Shown here piece by piece: positions 8,128-17,826 of a stretch of DNA of 64,000 nucleotides; within the stretch, counting starts at the first letter, position 1; every line of letters begins with the position of its first letter. This DNA comes from Nitrospirota bacterium (GTDB taxonomy: Bacteria; Nitrospirota; Nitrospiria; Nitrospirales; Nitrospiraceae): positions 70,158-134,157 of the forward strand of contig NSIK01000016.1 in the NCBI GenBank assembly GCA_002737345.1, given 5' to 3'. The position numbers and the translations under genes were made by a program. The notes beneath the pieces were generated by a model. The model was given only the letters and a program-made list of their open reading frames with translations, searched no databases and was not told where the DNA came from.

Positions 8128-10740
8128 ATGACTATACCACTCGGGCTCCATATCGCTTTGATCCGTGCTCATGCCAGCCAGAAGCGGTTTCGCGTCTTGC
8201 TGAGTATTGCCGGGGTGGCTCTGGGTGTCCTGGCCTCCGTGGCCATCGGGACGGCGAATATTCACGTCCTGCGATCCTTCGAACAAGCGGTTACAACGGT
8301 CGCCGGGCCTGCCTCATTGGAAATCGCCGGCCATGATCTTGGTCTGGATGAATCGGTCATTACGGCGATCCGTGCGGTCGAGGGGGTGGTGAGCGCTGCT
8401 CCGGTGATTGAAGACTCGGTCGTGCTGACCCAGGGGAAACAGCGAGGGCAGGCGCTTCAGATCGTGGGACTGGATCTCCTCGCGGAGGCCGGGAGCCGTG
8501 GATTTCAGATTCAGGCTGACGCGGAGGAGGCGCTGGAGGCTCTGTTGGCTCCTGACTCGCTCTATCTTGGTCGCCAGGTTGCAGCCGACTGGAACCTGGG
8601 AGTCGGGAGTCTTGTCGAGGTGACGGTGGGAGGGCGTCTCGTGCAACTGCGAGTCGCTGGGCTTCTGCACAACGACGAGTCTCGTTCGTCCCTTTGGGAT
8701 CGGCTAGCCGTTATGGATATTGCGGCGGCGCAGCAGCTGCTCCATTCAGTCGGGCGGTTGGATCGGATTGAGCTGGTGACGCAGCCTGGCCGGCCGCTCG
8801 ACGAGATCGCGGCTTCGGTGCGATCGGTGCTCCCGCCTCATCTGGTCGTGCAACGGCCAGCGCAACGGACGGAGCAGGTTGAAAATATGGTGAGGGCTTT
8901 CCAACTCAATCTGACGGTTTTGAGCTGGGTCGGGCTGCTCGTCGGGATGTTCTTGATCTACAACACGATGGCTTTTGCCGTGGCGCAACGGAGGCGCGAG
9001 ATCGGCATCTATCGCGCGCTCGGCATGACGGAGCAGCGGGTTGCCGCTCTGTTCCTCCTAGAAGCAGGGCTGCTTGGTCTTCTGGGAGGGCTGATTGGTG
9101 GGCTTGCCGGGGTCTGGTTGGGCAGGGGGCTAGTGTCGCTGGTGAGCAGGACGATTTCAGATCTTTACGCGCCAGTGACGTCAGGCTGGATGATCCTGCC
9201 GTTCGACCTGTCAACGTTTCTGGCCGTCGCGAAGGGTCTGTTGCTCGGAACTCTGGTCTCGATGCTGGGGGCTTTGGGGCCTAGTCTTGATGCAGGTAGG
9301 ACCGTCACGGTCCGTGCCTTAGCGCCGGGAGACTATGAAATCAGGAATCAACTGAGGGCCGGTCTCTTCGGGTGGATCAGCCTTGCCTTGTTGCTGGTGG
9401 CAGGATTCTGTTCCTTGATGGGTCCGGTCCAAGGCCTGCCGCTCTTTGGGTATCTCGCGACAGGCTGTCTCCTGGGAGCCCTCTCCTGTCTTGCGCCTGT
9501 TTGTATTCAGTCGTTGGGCTGGCGCTCTTGCAACAAGAGTAAGACGATGGCGCTCGGGGGGAGCCTCAGGCTCATTGCGGCAGACCAGGCTTCGCGCCAT
9601 CCTGGCAGGAACGCGGTGACGGTATCGGCTTTAATGGTGGGCCTGTCGATTATGATCGGTGTGGCCGTCATGGTTCGCAGTTTTCGCGACACGGTTGAGG
9701 TCTGGGTGAACGAGACCGTGATGGCCGATCTTATCGTGGCCCCGCAATCCTGGCTCCAGGGAAAGCAGGTAGGACAATCGTCCCGCTCCCTCCCTGGGAC
9801 GTGGCTGGCGACCCTGTCGGCCATCGAGGGAGTGGCGGCAGTCGATACCTACCGGGAGGTGCATCTGGAGATCAAGGGGCAGAGGGTCTCGGTGGTCTCG
9901 CGTGATCTTCTGCTCCATGCACAGCGCAGTCGCTATCTAATGGTCCATGGAGACTCAACTGTATTGTTGAAGCGTGCCGCCAAGACGGGAGGGGTCCTCC
10001 TGTCGGAAGTGTTGGCGACTCGATTGGAGCTTCATGAGGGAAGCCAGGTTTCCATCATGACGCAGGCTGGACCAGTGACTCTGCCCGTCGAGGGGATTTT
10101 TTACGACTATGCGACCGACGGAGGAAAGATGGTGATGGATCGAGCCTGGTATCAGCGCCATTGGCAGGATGACTGGGTGACTGTGTTTCCTGTTTACCTG
10201 GCTGACGGGGCCGATGCCAAACAAGTCAGGCAATCGATCGTGACGCAGGTGGCAGGGCTGGATGGAGTGACGGTTCCGCCTTTGGTGATCAGAAACCATG
10301 AGCTACGGAAAGAGATTCTCGATATCTTCGACCGGACCTTCGTCCTGACCTATGTGCTGGAGGCCATTGCCGTGTTGGTAGCGGTGCTGGGCATTATCAA
10401 TACCTTGGTGACGGCTGTATTAGAGCGGCGACGTGAGTTTGCCACTCTGCGAGCGATCGGCGCCAGTGTGAGGCAGGTCGAGCGTTTGGTCTTATGGGAA
10501 GCGGCCTATCTCGGGCTGATCGGGGCGGTGCTGGGCGTCGTAGGGGGGCTGCTGCTGGCCCTACTGCTCATCCACGTGGTTAACAAACAGTCCTTTGGCT
10601 GGACGATTCAGATGACGGTCCCAGGCGGAGTAATCTTACAGGCCGTCGCCCTCGCATTGGCGTCAGCATTAGTGGCCGGCTACTGGCCAGCTCGCTGGGC
10701 TGCCAGGCAGCCGCTGGTGGAAGGGTTGAGGGAAGAGTAG
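8128..10740 (+). CDS. Large ABC transporter permease with two FtsX domains
   Basis: 870 aa; two FtsX-type blocks (RRREIGIYRALGMTEQRV; RRREFATLRAIGASVRQV). Confidence 0.9.
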   Translation: MTIPLGLHIALIRAHASQKRFRVLLSIAGVALGVLASVAIGTANIHVLRSFEQAVTTVAGPASLEIAGHDLGLDESVITAIRAVEGVVSAAPVIEDSVVLTQGKQRGQALQIVGLDLLAEAGSRGFQIQADAEEALEALLAPDSLYLGRQVAADWNLGVGSLVEVTVGGRLVQLRVAGLLHNDESRSSLWDRLAVMDIAAAQQLLHSVGRLDRIELVTQPGRPLDEIAASVRSVLPPHLVVQRPAQRTEQVENMVRAFQLNLTVLSWVGLLVGMFLIYNTMAFAVAQRRREIGIYRALGMTEQRVAALFLLEAGLLGLLGGLIGGLAGVWLGRGLVSLVSRTISDLYAPVTSGWMILPFDLSTFLAVAKGLLLGTLVSMLGALGPSLDAGRTVTVRALAPGDYEIRNQLRAGLFGWISLALLLVAGFCSLMGPVQGLPLFGYLATGCLLGALSCLAPVCIQSLGWRSCNKSKTMALGGSLRLIAADQASRHPGRNAVTVSALMVGLSIMIGVAVMVRSFRDTVEVWVNETVMADLIVAPQSWLQGKQVGQSSRSLPGTWLATLSAIEGVAAVDTYREVHLEIKGQRVSVVSRDLLLHAQRSRYLMVHGDSTVLLKRAAKTGGVLLSEVLATRLELHEGSQVSIMTQAGPVTLPVEGIFYDYATDGGKMVMDRAWYQRHWQDDWVTVFPVYLADGADAKQVRQSIVTQVAGLDGVTVPPLVIRNHELRKEILDIFDRTFVLTYVLEAIAVLVAVLGIINTLVTAVLERRREFATLRAIGASVRQVERLVLWEAAYLGLIGAVLGVVGGLLLALLLIHVVNKQSFGWTIQMTVPGGVILQAVALALASALVAGYWPARWAARQPLVEGLREE

Positions 10741-10747
10741 CAGGGAG

Positions 10748-10847
10748 GTTGGTCCTCTGTGCTTGCGGAACGCGCACGATAAAGCCGTGCTCGTTCAACG
10801 CGCGCAGTGGAGAGTACTGGATGCCTGCCTTTCCAGAGAAGACCAAC
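10748..10847. repeat. Palindromic intergenic element, family 2, copy A
   Basis: Outer arms GTTGGTC/GACCAAC; core TGTGCTTGCGGAACGCGCACG...GCCGTGCTCGTTCAACGCGCGCA resembles 34917-35013. Confidence 0.4.
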
Positions 10848-10897
10848 AAGTAAGCTTAGACCGATTATTGGTGCGAGTGCGCTAGGCGCAACGTTAA

Positions 10898-11908
10898 TTA
10901 GTTTGCGACTGGTTGCTGATGCTCGACGTCGATCGTGAAGCCTAAGTCCTCAATCATGCCCCAGACTTCTGGGGCGGGAGCACCAGGAGTTGTGAGGTAT
11001 CCGTTCACGAAGATGGAGTCGGCTGGATAGAGGGCCAAGGGCTGGAGGCTCCGTAGATTATGCTCACGGCCTCCGGCCACGCGGAGTTCGGTGCGTGGGT
11101 GCAGGAAGCGGAAGAGGCAGAGTACTTTCAAGCAACGTTGTGGTGTCAGATTGTCACAGTTCTCTAGCGGCGTGCCAGTGGCCGGATGGAGCGTGTTGAG
11201 CGGAATCGAATCCGGCTTCACGTCGATCAGGGCCATGGCTAGGTCGATGAGGTCTTCGTCCTTTTCTCCCATGCCCACGATCCCGCCGGAACAGATTTCC
11301 AATCCTGCAGCCCGTGCGTTCTGGATGGTGTTGAGCCGGTCTTGGAACGTGTGCGTCGTGCAGATGGAGGAGTGAAAGGCTTCGCTCGTATTCAAGTTGT
11401 GATTCACCCGGTCGACGCCCGCTGCCTTCAGTCGTTTGGCCTGGCTTTCGTTCATAAGTCCCAGCGAGCAGCAAATCTGAATGGGAATCTCCTGCTTGAT
11501 GGAGCGAACGGCTCCTGCGATTTCGTCGATTTCCCGATCCAACGGACTCCGGCCGCTGATGACGATACAATAACGTTGGGCCTTCGAGGCCGCCGCTTGT
11601 CTGGCTCCGTCGATCATCTGCTTTTGGGGCAAGAGGTTGTAGCGCTCGATGGGGGCGGTGGAGATCGCAGACTGGGAGCAATAGTGACAATCTTCCTGGC
11701 AGGCTCCGCTCTTGGCGTTTTGCAACATCTGGAGGCGCACGGTCTTGCCGAAATAGCGGGACCGGACGGTAAAGGCGGCCTGGAGGAGTTCCAATAAGCG
11801 CTCATCCGGACTGTTGAGCACAGCTTGGCATTCGCTTCTGGTCAGCGTTTCATCGCGCAAGGCTTTGGCAGCGAAATCCTGATAATCGACCATGGGAGAC
11901 TCCATCAT
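10898..11908 (-). CDS. bioB: Biotin synthase
   Basis: Radical SAM CQEDCHYCSQS, NLNTSEAFHSSICTTHTFQDRLNTI, CSGGIVGMGE. Confidence 0.96.
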   Translation of the reverse strand: MMESPMVDYQDFAAKALRDETLTRSECQAVLNSPDERLLELLQAAFTVRSRYFGKTVRLQMLQNAKSGACQEDCHYCSQSAISTAPIERYNLLPQKQMIDGARQAAASKAQRYCIVISGRSPLDREIDEIAGAVRSIKQEIPIQICCSLGLMNESQAKRLKAAGVDRVNHNLNTSEAFHSSICTTHTFQDRLNTIQNARAAGLEICSGGIVGMGEKDEDLIDLAMALIDVKPDSIPLNTLHPATGTPLENCDNLTPQRCLKVLCLFRFLHPRTELRVAGGREHNLRSLQPLALYPADSIFVNGYLTTPGAPAPEVWGMIEDLGFTIDVEHQQPVAN

Positions 11909-11976
11909 TTGTAGAAGTTGAATTGATTGCGATGCCCTGGCTGTGCCTCTCTCAGGCCGCCGGACTGGCTAAAAAC

Positions 11977-13377
11977 CTACACGGTTTCGAAGGGAGAAGC
12001 AATGCCCTGGTAGGGAACCTCAGAGATCTGGAGGGGGCCGCTGTCTTGCGGGGCGACCGTGTGGCCGGCATTCGGCGAGGGTAATGCCACGAAGGTATTC
12101 CAGGCTCCGCAACGGTGGCAGCGCCCGGACCATTCGATGGATTCCTGTTGGCAGGAGGTGCAGGCGTAGGGGCCGACGACGCGCTTCTTGAGGTGGAGGG
12201 CTTTCTTGAGCGCCACGACGGCCTGCTCCATGTGCTGCTTGCGCAGAAAGAGGTCGGCCATCATCTTGTGGTAATCGACCAGCTGATCCTGGATTCCTTC
12301 GACGGTCGAGAGAATGTCGAAGGCTTCGTCGACCATTTCGAGCCGATAGTAGAGCTTCCCCAAATAAAACTGCAGAGCCGGATTGTTCGGGTCCTGATGA
12401 AGGGCGCCCTGATAGACCCGGATAATCTCATCTGGTTCGCCCTGCTCGAGAAAAAGTTCTTCAAGCCGGTGCAGGATGATGATGCTGCGGGTCTTGGCAT
12501 AGACCTTTTTGAGGATTTCGATGGCCTGTTTGATCTTGCCTTCCCGGATGAGGATTTCGCCGATGCCGATGTAGGCGGGCAGGAAGGTCCGGTCTTTCTT
12601 GATGGCGCCTCGGAAGTAGCGCCGCGCCTTGTCCGGGTGGCCTCGTTCCAGCAGCTGCCGCCCCACTTCGTAGGTGCAGCCGGTGAGGAGGTGGGCTTCG
12701 GCCTTGCGTTCCGATTCAGGCAGGTTGGCCTTGAGGAGCCGGTGCTGGATTTCAAGCGCCTCGCTCCATTTTTCAAGCCGGATCAAGAGGTCGCGCTTGC
12801 GAATGAGCGCGGTCAGATTATTCGGCTCGATTCCGAGCATCTTGTGCAGGGTCTGTAACGCGTCCTCGTACCGCTTGGCGCCTTCCAAGTCCTTCGTCAG
12901 CTCCAGGAGGATTTCGATATTGCAATCATCCACGCGATTGGCTCGCTGATGGAGACGGATCGCCTCCGCGAAGTTGCCCTCCGCGCGGTAAATGTTTCCC
13001 AGCCAGAGCAGCGAGTCGGCGCGATTCGGGTCCATGACCAGGGCTTTTTCGAAGAGGCCGATGGCTTCGATGGTGCGCTTGGACATGAAGGCATGGGTGC
13101 CTTCACGATGGAAGGCGTCGATCTTTTCCTTGCGCCTCGAAAGCCGCGCGCTGCGCCAGTTGCCGATGGCATGGGCGGTTTGTCTGATGCCCACGGCCAG
13201 GGTGACGAGTACGGCGCCGAGGGCCATAGCGAAGACCACAAGGGTGACGGGGCTCAATTGAAACTGGATGGAAGGGCTGGTCTTGATGTCGACCGTCCCA
13301 GGGTTCAATTCTCGGAAATAGCTGTAGAGGAAGATGCCGAGGCAGATCAGGAAGATGGTGGTCAGCAGTCGGAGCAT
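11977..13377 (-). CDS. lapB: LapB-like protein: membrane anchor, TPR repeats, C-terminal rubredoxin-type zinc ribbon
   Basis: N-terminal TM segments, TPR blocks, C-terminal CTSCQQESIEWSGRCHRCGAWNTF. Confidence 0.7.
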   Translation of the reverse strand: MLRLLTTIFLICLGIFLYSYFRELNPGTVDIKTSPSIQFQLSPVTLVVFAMALGAVLVTLAVGIRQTAHAIGNWRSARLSRRKEKIDAFHREGTHAFMSKRTIEAIGLFEKALVMDPNRADSLLWLGNIYRAEGNFAEAIRLHQRANRVDDCNIEILLELTKDLEGAKRYEDALQTLHKMLGIEPNNLTALIRKRDLLIRLEKWSEALEIQHRLLKANLPESERKAEAHLLTGCTYEVGRQLLERGHPDKARRYFRGAIKKDRTFLPAYIGIGEILIREGKIKQAIEILKKVYAKTRSIIILHRLEELFLEQGEPDEIIRVYQGALHQDPNNPALQFYLGKLYYRLEMVDEAFDILSTVEGIQDQLVDYHKMMADLFLRKQHMEQAVVALKKALHLKKRVVGPYACTSCQQESIEWSGRCHRCGAWNTFVALPSPNAGHTVAPQDSGPLQISEVPYQGIASPFETV

Positions 13378-13381
13378 CGGG

Positions 13382-13825
13382 CTAGGCCTTTTTCTTTGTC
13401 GTCGCCTTCTTGGTCGGTGCTTTTTTAGCTGGGGCCTTTTTGGTCGGCGATTTTTTCATCGGTGCTTTTTTCGGCTTCTTTGCTGGGACTGGGGCGGCGG
13501 CCTGTTCTATGACTGGCGGTTCGTCTGACACGCGGATGCGTTTTGCGTCGGCCCAGAGCCGTTCAAGGGCGTAATGGCCCCGGACGTCTTGCCGGAAAAT
13601 ATGCGCAATGACGTCGCCGAAGTCCATCAGGACCCATTGCGAATTCCTGGCGCCTTCGATGCTGCGGGCTTTGGAGCCGGTGAGCGCGAGGACGCCGTTG
13701 ATGTGATCAGCGATCGCGCTGGCCTGGCGATCCGAATCTGCAGAGCCGATGACCAGGTAATCGGCAACGGAGGTAAGAGGCGCAACCTGGAGGACGATGA
13801 CGTCGGTGGCCTTCTTATCAAGCAT
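13382..13825 (-). CDS. rsfS: Ribosome silencing factor RsfS with Lys/Ala/Pro-rich C-terminal tail
   Basis: VIGSADSDRQASAIADHI, WVLMDFGDVIAHIFRQDVRGHYALERLWADAKRI; tail KKPKKAPMKKSPTKKAPAKKAPTKKATTKKKA. Confidence 0.9.
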   Translation of the reverse strand: MLDKKATDVIVLQVAPLTSVADYLVIGSADSDRQASAIADHINGVLALTGSKARSIEGARNSQWVLMDFGDVIAHIFRQDVRGHYALERLWADAKRIRVSDEPPVIEQAAAPVPAKKPKKAPMKKSPTKKAPAKKAPTKKATTKKKA

Positions 13826-13853
13826 GCCCTGTCCAATGGCGAGCGCCGTGGAT

Positions 13854-14600
13854 CTAGCGGTTCGTGTGATCGCGGTCCTCTTGGTAGAGATGATGGTGCA
13901 GTATATAAGATTCCACCGGTGGCGGCAATAGATTTACGACGGGGAGTCCTTGTCTGATGCGCGAGCGAATATCCGATGCGGAGATCGAGCAGGGTGGCAG
14001 TTTGAGGCAGATTAGGCCCTGCGCGCCGAGCGGCGCTGTGATTTGAGAAATCCGCTCTGTATCCAGGTCCGCCAGGGAGGGGTAGGGAATCGGCGGAAGC
14101 AGTCGGACGGTGGAAAGAGAGCGAAAGGACTGGCCTGGCCTGGAGAGGATGACGAACTGGCAGAGCTCCAGCAAGGCTTGCGGGTCACGCCAGGAGGGAA
14201 AATCCAGAAAGGCATCGAGCCCGACCAGGAAGAAGAGCTGGGTCTGTGCGCCATATTCTTGCTGCAGCAGGCGAACCGTGTCGATGGAGTAGGACTTGCC
14301 TGGCCGGCGGAGTTCGACATCCGAGATGGCCAGCGTTGGATCTGAGGCGATGGCTAGGCGGACCATTTCGTACCGGTCTTGAGCTGGGGCCAGGCTGGCA
14401 TTGCGTTTGTGGGGAGGCTGACCTGTGGGGGTGAAGAGAATCCGGTCCAGTCCCAGGGCCTCGCGCGTCTGGCGCGCAATGGCCAGGTGGCCGTTGTGTA
14501 TGGGGTTGAAGCTGCCGCCGAGGAGCCCTAACCGAAGAATGCCGGAGTGCTGCATGTTGGGCACTGATGGCTGAGAATCAGCGTTGGGCGACTTTATCAT
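13854..14600 (-). CDS. nadD: Nicotinate-nucleotide adenylyltransferase
   Basis: GLLGGSFNPIHNGHLAIARQ, GQPPHKR, SASDIRSRIRQG; adjacent to rsfS. Confidence 0.93.
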   Translation of the reverse strand: MIKSPNADSQPSVPNMQHSGILRLGLLGGSFNPIHNGHLAIARQTREALGLDRILFTPTGQPPHKRNASLAPAQDRYEMVRLAIASDPTLAISDVELRRPGKSYSIDTVRLLQQEYGAQTQLFFLVGLDAFLDFPSWRDPQALLELCQFVILSRPGQSFRSLSTVRLLPPIPYPSLADLDTERISQITAPLGAQGLICLKLPPCSISASDIRSRIRQGLPVVNLLPPPVESYILHHHLYQEDRDHTNR

Positions 14601-14615
14601 CTCAGCACGCAGTAC

Positions 14616-15743
14616 TCATGTCTGGAGGATGACGAGGTTGTCTCGATGAATAACTTCTTCATACTCCTGAGGCCCGAGTTGCTGCTGGATTTCGGTTGTC
14701 TTGAGCCCTTTGATCTTTGCGAGCAGGTCGGACGAGAAGTTCACGAGTCCTTTCGCGAACTCTTTGCCATTTTGGTCGAGGCAACTGACCGCATCGCCCG
14801 CTTCGAATGAACCGCTGGCTTCCAGGATGCCGGAGGCCAGGAGGCTCTTGCCCCGTTTGGCCAAGGCTTCGACCGCCCCTGCGTCGAGCGTCAGGGTGCC
14901 TCGCGACCTGAGGGTGAAGGCGATCCAATGTTTGCGGTCGGTGAAGCGGCGTTCCTTCGCGAGGAAGAGGCTACCGCCTGGGCCGCCGGCCAGGACGGTG
15001 GTGAGGAGGCCGGATTTTTGCCCGTTCATGATCAGGGTGGCCACGCCATACTCGCTGATTTTCTTGGCAGCCAGGACTTTCGTCGCCATGCCTCCGGTCC
15101 CCTCGAAAGTGCTGGAGACGCCAGCTCGCTGTTCAATGTCTTCGGTAATGTCCTGGATCAACGGAATCAGCGTAGCAGCGGGATTTTTGCGCGGGTCTTC
15201 CGTGAATAGCCCGTCGATATCGGAGAGGATGACCAGCAGCTCCGCATCGACCAGATGGGCCACTTCGGCTGCCAGGGTGTCGTTGTCCCCCACGCGGATT
15301 TCATCCACGGCCACCGTATCGTTTTCATTGATGACGGGGATGACGCCGAATTCGATCAGGGCGTTCAGGGTATGGCGGGCATTGAGGAAGCGCCGTCGAT
15401 CGGCCAGATCCTGGTGCGTCAGGAGAATCTGTGCCACCTTGATATCGAGCCGCTCGAAGGATTTCTCATAGGCCCACATGAGCCGGCTCTGGCCGACTGC
15501 GGCGGCAGCCTGCTTCACGGGGAGACTTTTGGGATATTCTGTCAGGCCCAACTTCTTGATGCCGGAGACGATTGCGCCGGAGGAGACGATCAGGACTTCC
15601 CGTCCGCTGGACCGGAGGGCCGCGATTTCATCCGCGAGTCGGTCGATCCGTTCAGGACGTAGCCCAGTTTCTCGGGACGCAACGAGACTGCTCCCGATTT
15701 TGATGACGATGCGGGTGGCTTGTTTTAAGAGCTGATCTCGCAT
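14616..15743 (-). CDS. proB: Glutamate 5-kinase with PUA domain
   Basis: IKIGSSLVA, VSSGAIVSGIKKL, INENDTVAVDEIRVGDNDTLAA; C-terminal PUA region. Confidence 0.95.
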   Translation of the reverse strand: MRDQLLKQATRIVIKIGSSLVASRETGLRPERIDRLADEIAALRSSGREVLIVSSGAIVSGIKKLGLTEYPKSLPVKQAAAAVGQSRLMWAYEKSFERLDIKVAQILLTHQDLADRRRFLNARHTLNALIEFGVIPVINENDTVAVDEIRVGDNDTLAAEVAHLVDAELLVILSDIDGLFTEDPRKNPAATLIPLIQDITEDIEQRAGVSSTFEGTGGMATKVLAAKKISEYGVATLIMNGQKSGLLTTVLAGGPGGSLFLAKERRFTDRKHWIAFTLRSRGTLTLDAGAVEALAKRGKSLLASGILEASGSFEAGDAVSCLDQNGKEFAKGLVNFSSDLLAKIKGLKTTEIQQQLGPQEYEEVIHRDNLVILQT

Positions 15744-16750
15744 GGTGTAGCTCGCAGCTGTGCAACCTGTTGCCCCACGTAGTTGACGAGTTCCGCCAGC
15801 CCTTCTCTCGTGGCGGCAGAGATCGCGAGACAGAGATAGCGATGACGCTTGCAGTATTTCTGCAACTCGCGCAGGCGCGCACCGTCTCCCGCCGCATCGA
15901 TCTTCGTCGCCACCACCGCAAAGGGGCGCGCGGTGATCGGTTCATCGTAAGCGGCAAGTTCCTGGCGCATGACCTCGAAGCTCTTGACCGGTTCTTCGGG
16001 CGCCCATTCCGAGACGTCGACCATGTACAGCAAGAATGACGTCCGCTCGATATGCCGGAGAAACCGGAGTCCCAGTCCCTTGCCTTCATGGGCGCCTTCG
16101 ATGATTCCGGGAATGTCTGCGACGGCGAAACTGCCTTTTTCTGCCCAGCGCACGATCCCAAGGTTTGGCACCAGCGTCGTGAAGGGATAGTCGGCGATCT
16201 TTGGTCTGGCCGCGGAGATGACGGAGATGAGCGTTGATTTTCCGGCATTGGGAAAGCCCACCAGTCCGACGTCGGCCAGCAATTTCAGCTCAAGCCGGAG
16301 GGATTTGGCTTCCCCTTCTGTGCCGAGCTCAAACTCTGTGGGCGTGCGGTTAGTCGGAGTCGCGAAGTGGTTGTTTCCTCGCCCTCCATGGCCTCCGTGA
16401 GCGGCCACGAAGCGCTGTCCCGCCGTGACCAGGTCGGCCAATACGTCGCCGGTCTCATCGTCGTAGATGACGGTGCCGACAGGCAGAACCACCACCACAT
16501 CTTCTCCGGTTCGTCCTGAGCAGTTCGCGGCGCCTCCCTGGCGACCGACTTCGGCTTCGTAATGTTTTTGGTACCGGAGGTCGAGGAGCGTCGTCATGCG
16601 AGGCGACGCTTCGAATATGACATTTCCGCCATCGCCACCATCCCCGCCGTCAGGTCCGCCGCGGGGCACGAACTTTTCACGCCGAAAACTGCATGAACCG
16701 TCGCCGCCCCGACCGGCAGTAATGCGGATACGGACTTCATCAACAAACAT
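15725..16750 (-). CDS. obgE: Obg-family GTPase
   Basis: Gly-rich Obg domain, GFPNAGKSTLIS, ADIPGIIEGAHEGKGLG. Confidence 0.95.
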   Translation of the reverse strand: MFVDEVRIRITAGRGGDGSCSFRREKFVPRGGPDGGDGGDGGNVIFEASPRMTTLLDLRYQKHYEAEVGRQGGAANCSGRTGEDVVVVLPVGTVIYDDETGDVLADLVTAGQRFVAAHGGHGGRGNNHFATPTNRTPTEFELGTEGEAKSLRLELKLLADVGLVGFPNAGKSTLISVISAARPKIADYPFTTLVPNLGIVRWAEKGSFAVADIPGIIEGAHEGKGLGLRFLRHIERTSFLLYMVDVSEWAPEEPVKSFEVMRQELAAYDEPITARPFAVVATKIDAAGDGARLRELQKYCKRHRYLCLAISAATREGLAELVNYVGQQVAQLRATPCEISS

Positions 16751-16879
16751 CGGCGCACCGTTTCTTCAGTGTGAAGGCTGAGAGCTCGCTGCCTGCGAGG
16801 AATATCCCGTTGCACGTACAGTCATGCTGGGAGTCCTCGCGGGTAACGAATCTGTGACGAGAAAAGAGGAAAGACTGCG

Positions 16880-17149
16880 CTAGGAAACTGCCGGTACGGA
16901 GTCAGCGTAGACGCTGATCTTCTTCCGTCCCCGGCCGCGTTCGAACTTCACGATCCCCGTGATGAGGGCGAAGAGGGTATGGTCTTTACCGAGGCCCACG
17001 TTGAACCCGGGGAAGAATCTCGTTCCGCGCTGACGGATCAGGATGGATCCAGCCGTGACGGCCTCCCCAGCATAGGCCTTGACGCCAAGGTACTGGGGAT
17101 TACTGTCGCGCCCGTTTCGTGTTGATCCGCCGCCTTTATTTGTTGCCAT
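16880..17149 (-). CDS. rpmA: 50S ribosomal protein L27
   Basis: [43 protein letters not shown]. Confidence 0.96.
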   Translation of the reverse strand: MATNKGGGSTRNGRDSNPQYLGVKAYAGEAVTAGSILIRQRGTRFFPGFNVGLGKDHTLFALITGIVKFERGRGRKKISVYADSVPAVS

Positions 17150-17161
17150 GACTGATCCTCG

Positions 17162-17476
17162 TTAAGCTGTTTCGATACCGGTGATGCGCAGTTTGGTGAA
17201 GCCCTGGCGATGGCCACGGGTCCGCCGATAGTTTTTGCGCCGTTGTTTCTTGAAGATGGTGATGGAGCGAGTCCGGTCCTGGTCGATAATCTCGGCCTTG
17301 ACGATAGCCCCTTTGACCAGCGGCTGCCCGACGACCACGCCTTTTTCGCCGTGCACCAGCCTGACTTCGCCGATTTCGATCGTCCCCCCGATTTCGCCGG
17401 GAAGAGACTCCACCTGGACCAAAGATCCAGTTTCCACCCGATACTGCTTGCCGCCTGTTTCAATGATTGCGTACAT
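17162..17476 (-). CDS. rplU: 50S ribosomal protein L21
   Basis: MYAIIETGGKQYRVETG, KKQRRKNYRRTRGHRQGFTKLRI. Confidence 0.97.
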   Translation of the reverse strand: MYAIIETGGKQYRVETGSLVQVESLPGEIGGTIEIGEVRLVHGEKGVVVGQPLVKGAIVKAEIIDQDRTRSITIFKKQRRKNYRRTRGHRQGFTKLRITGIETA

Positions 17477-17505
17477 AGACCCCTGCCTCCGTTACAGAAG
17501 ATGAT

Positions 17506-17535
17506 GGTGTAACATAGGGGCGTGAGGCCTGTCAA
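17506..17535 (-). promoter_or_regulatory. Candidate sigma70 promoter for rplU-rpmA (TTGACA-N18-TACACC)
   Basis: Reverse-strand TTGACA at 17530-17535; weak -10. Confidence 0.35.
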
Positions 17536-17826
17536 GGCAAAGGCTCGTCTCTCACGGGATATTTCCCTGCCAGATTGTTTCTTTTCTACCTGCTCCCCCT
17601 CCTTCGGGTCAACCTGTTCGTTGGCTATCTTGGGCTGATTTCTGGGCGCATGCTGTTGTTTCATTGAGCCAGCAGCTTCGTACCTCTCAGAGGCCTGCTT
17701 AGGCGTCTTTCCTTCGTTCGTCCTTGCCGGGGGTAGCGCCACGCTCGTTTGCTTGACGCTTCTTCCAGCCCGCTGCTATATTCCGCTTTCAGCGCTCACA
17801 TCATTCACCGGTTCGTCTTCGTTGCT

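Noticed and set aside
12115-12858. 247-aa plus-strand ORF
   Set aside because: Antisense of the TPR/LapB-like gene.
17038-17742. 234-aa minus-strand ORF overlapping rplU and rpmA
   Set aside because: Out of frame with two unmistakable ribosomal protein genes; internal sequence is a shifted reading of them.
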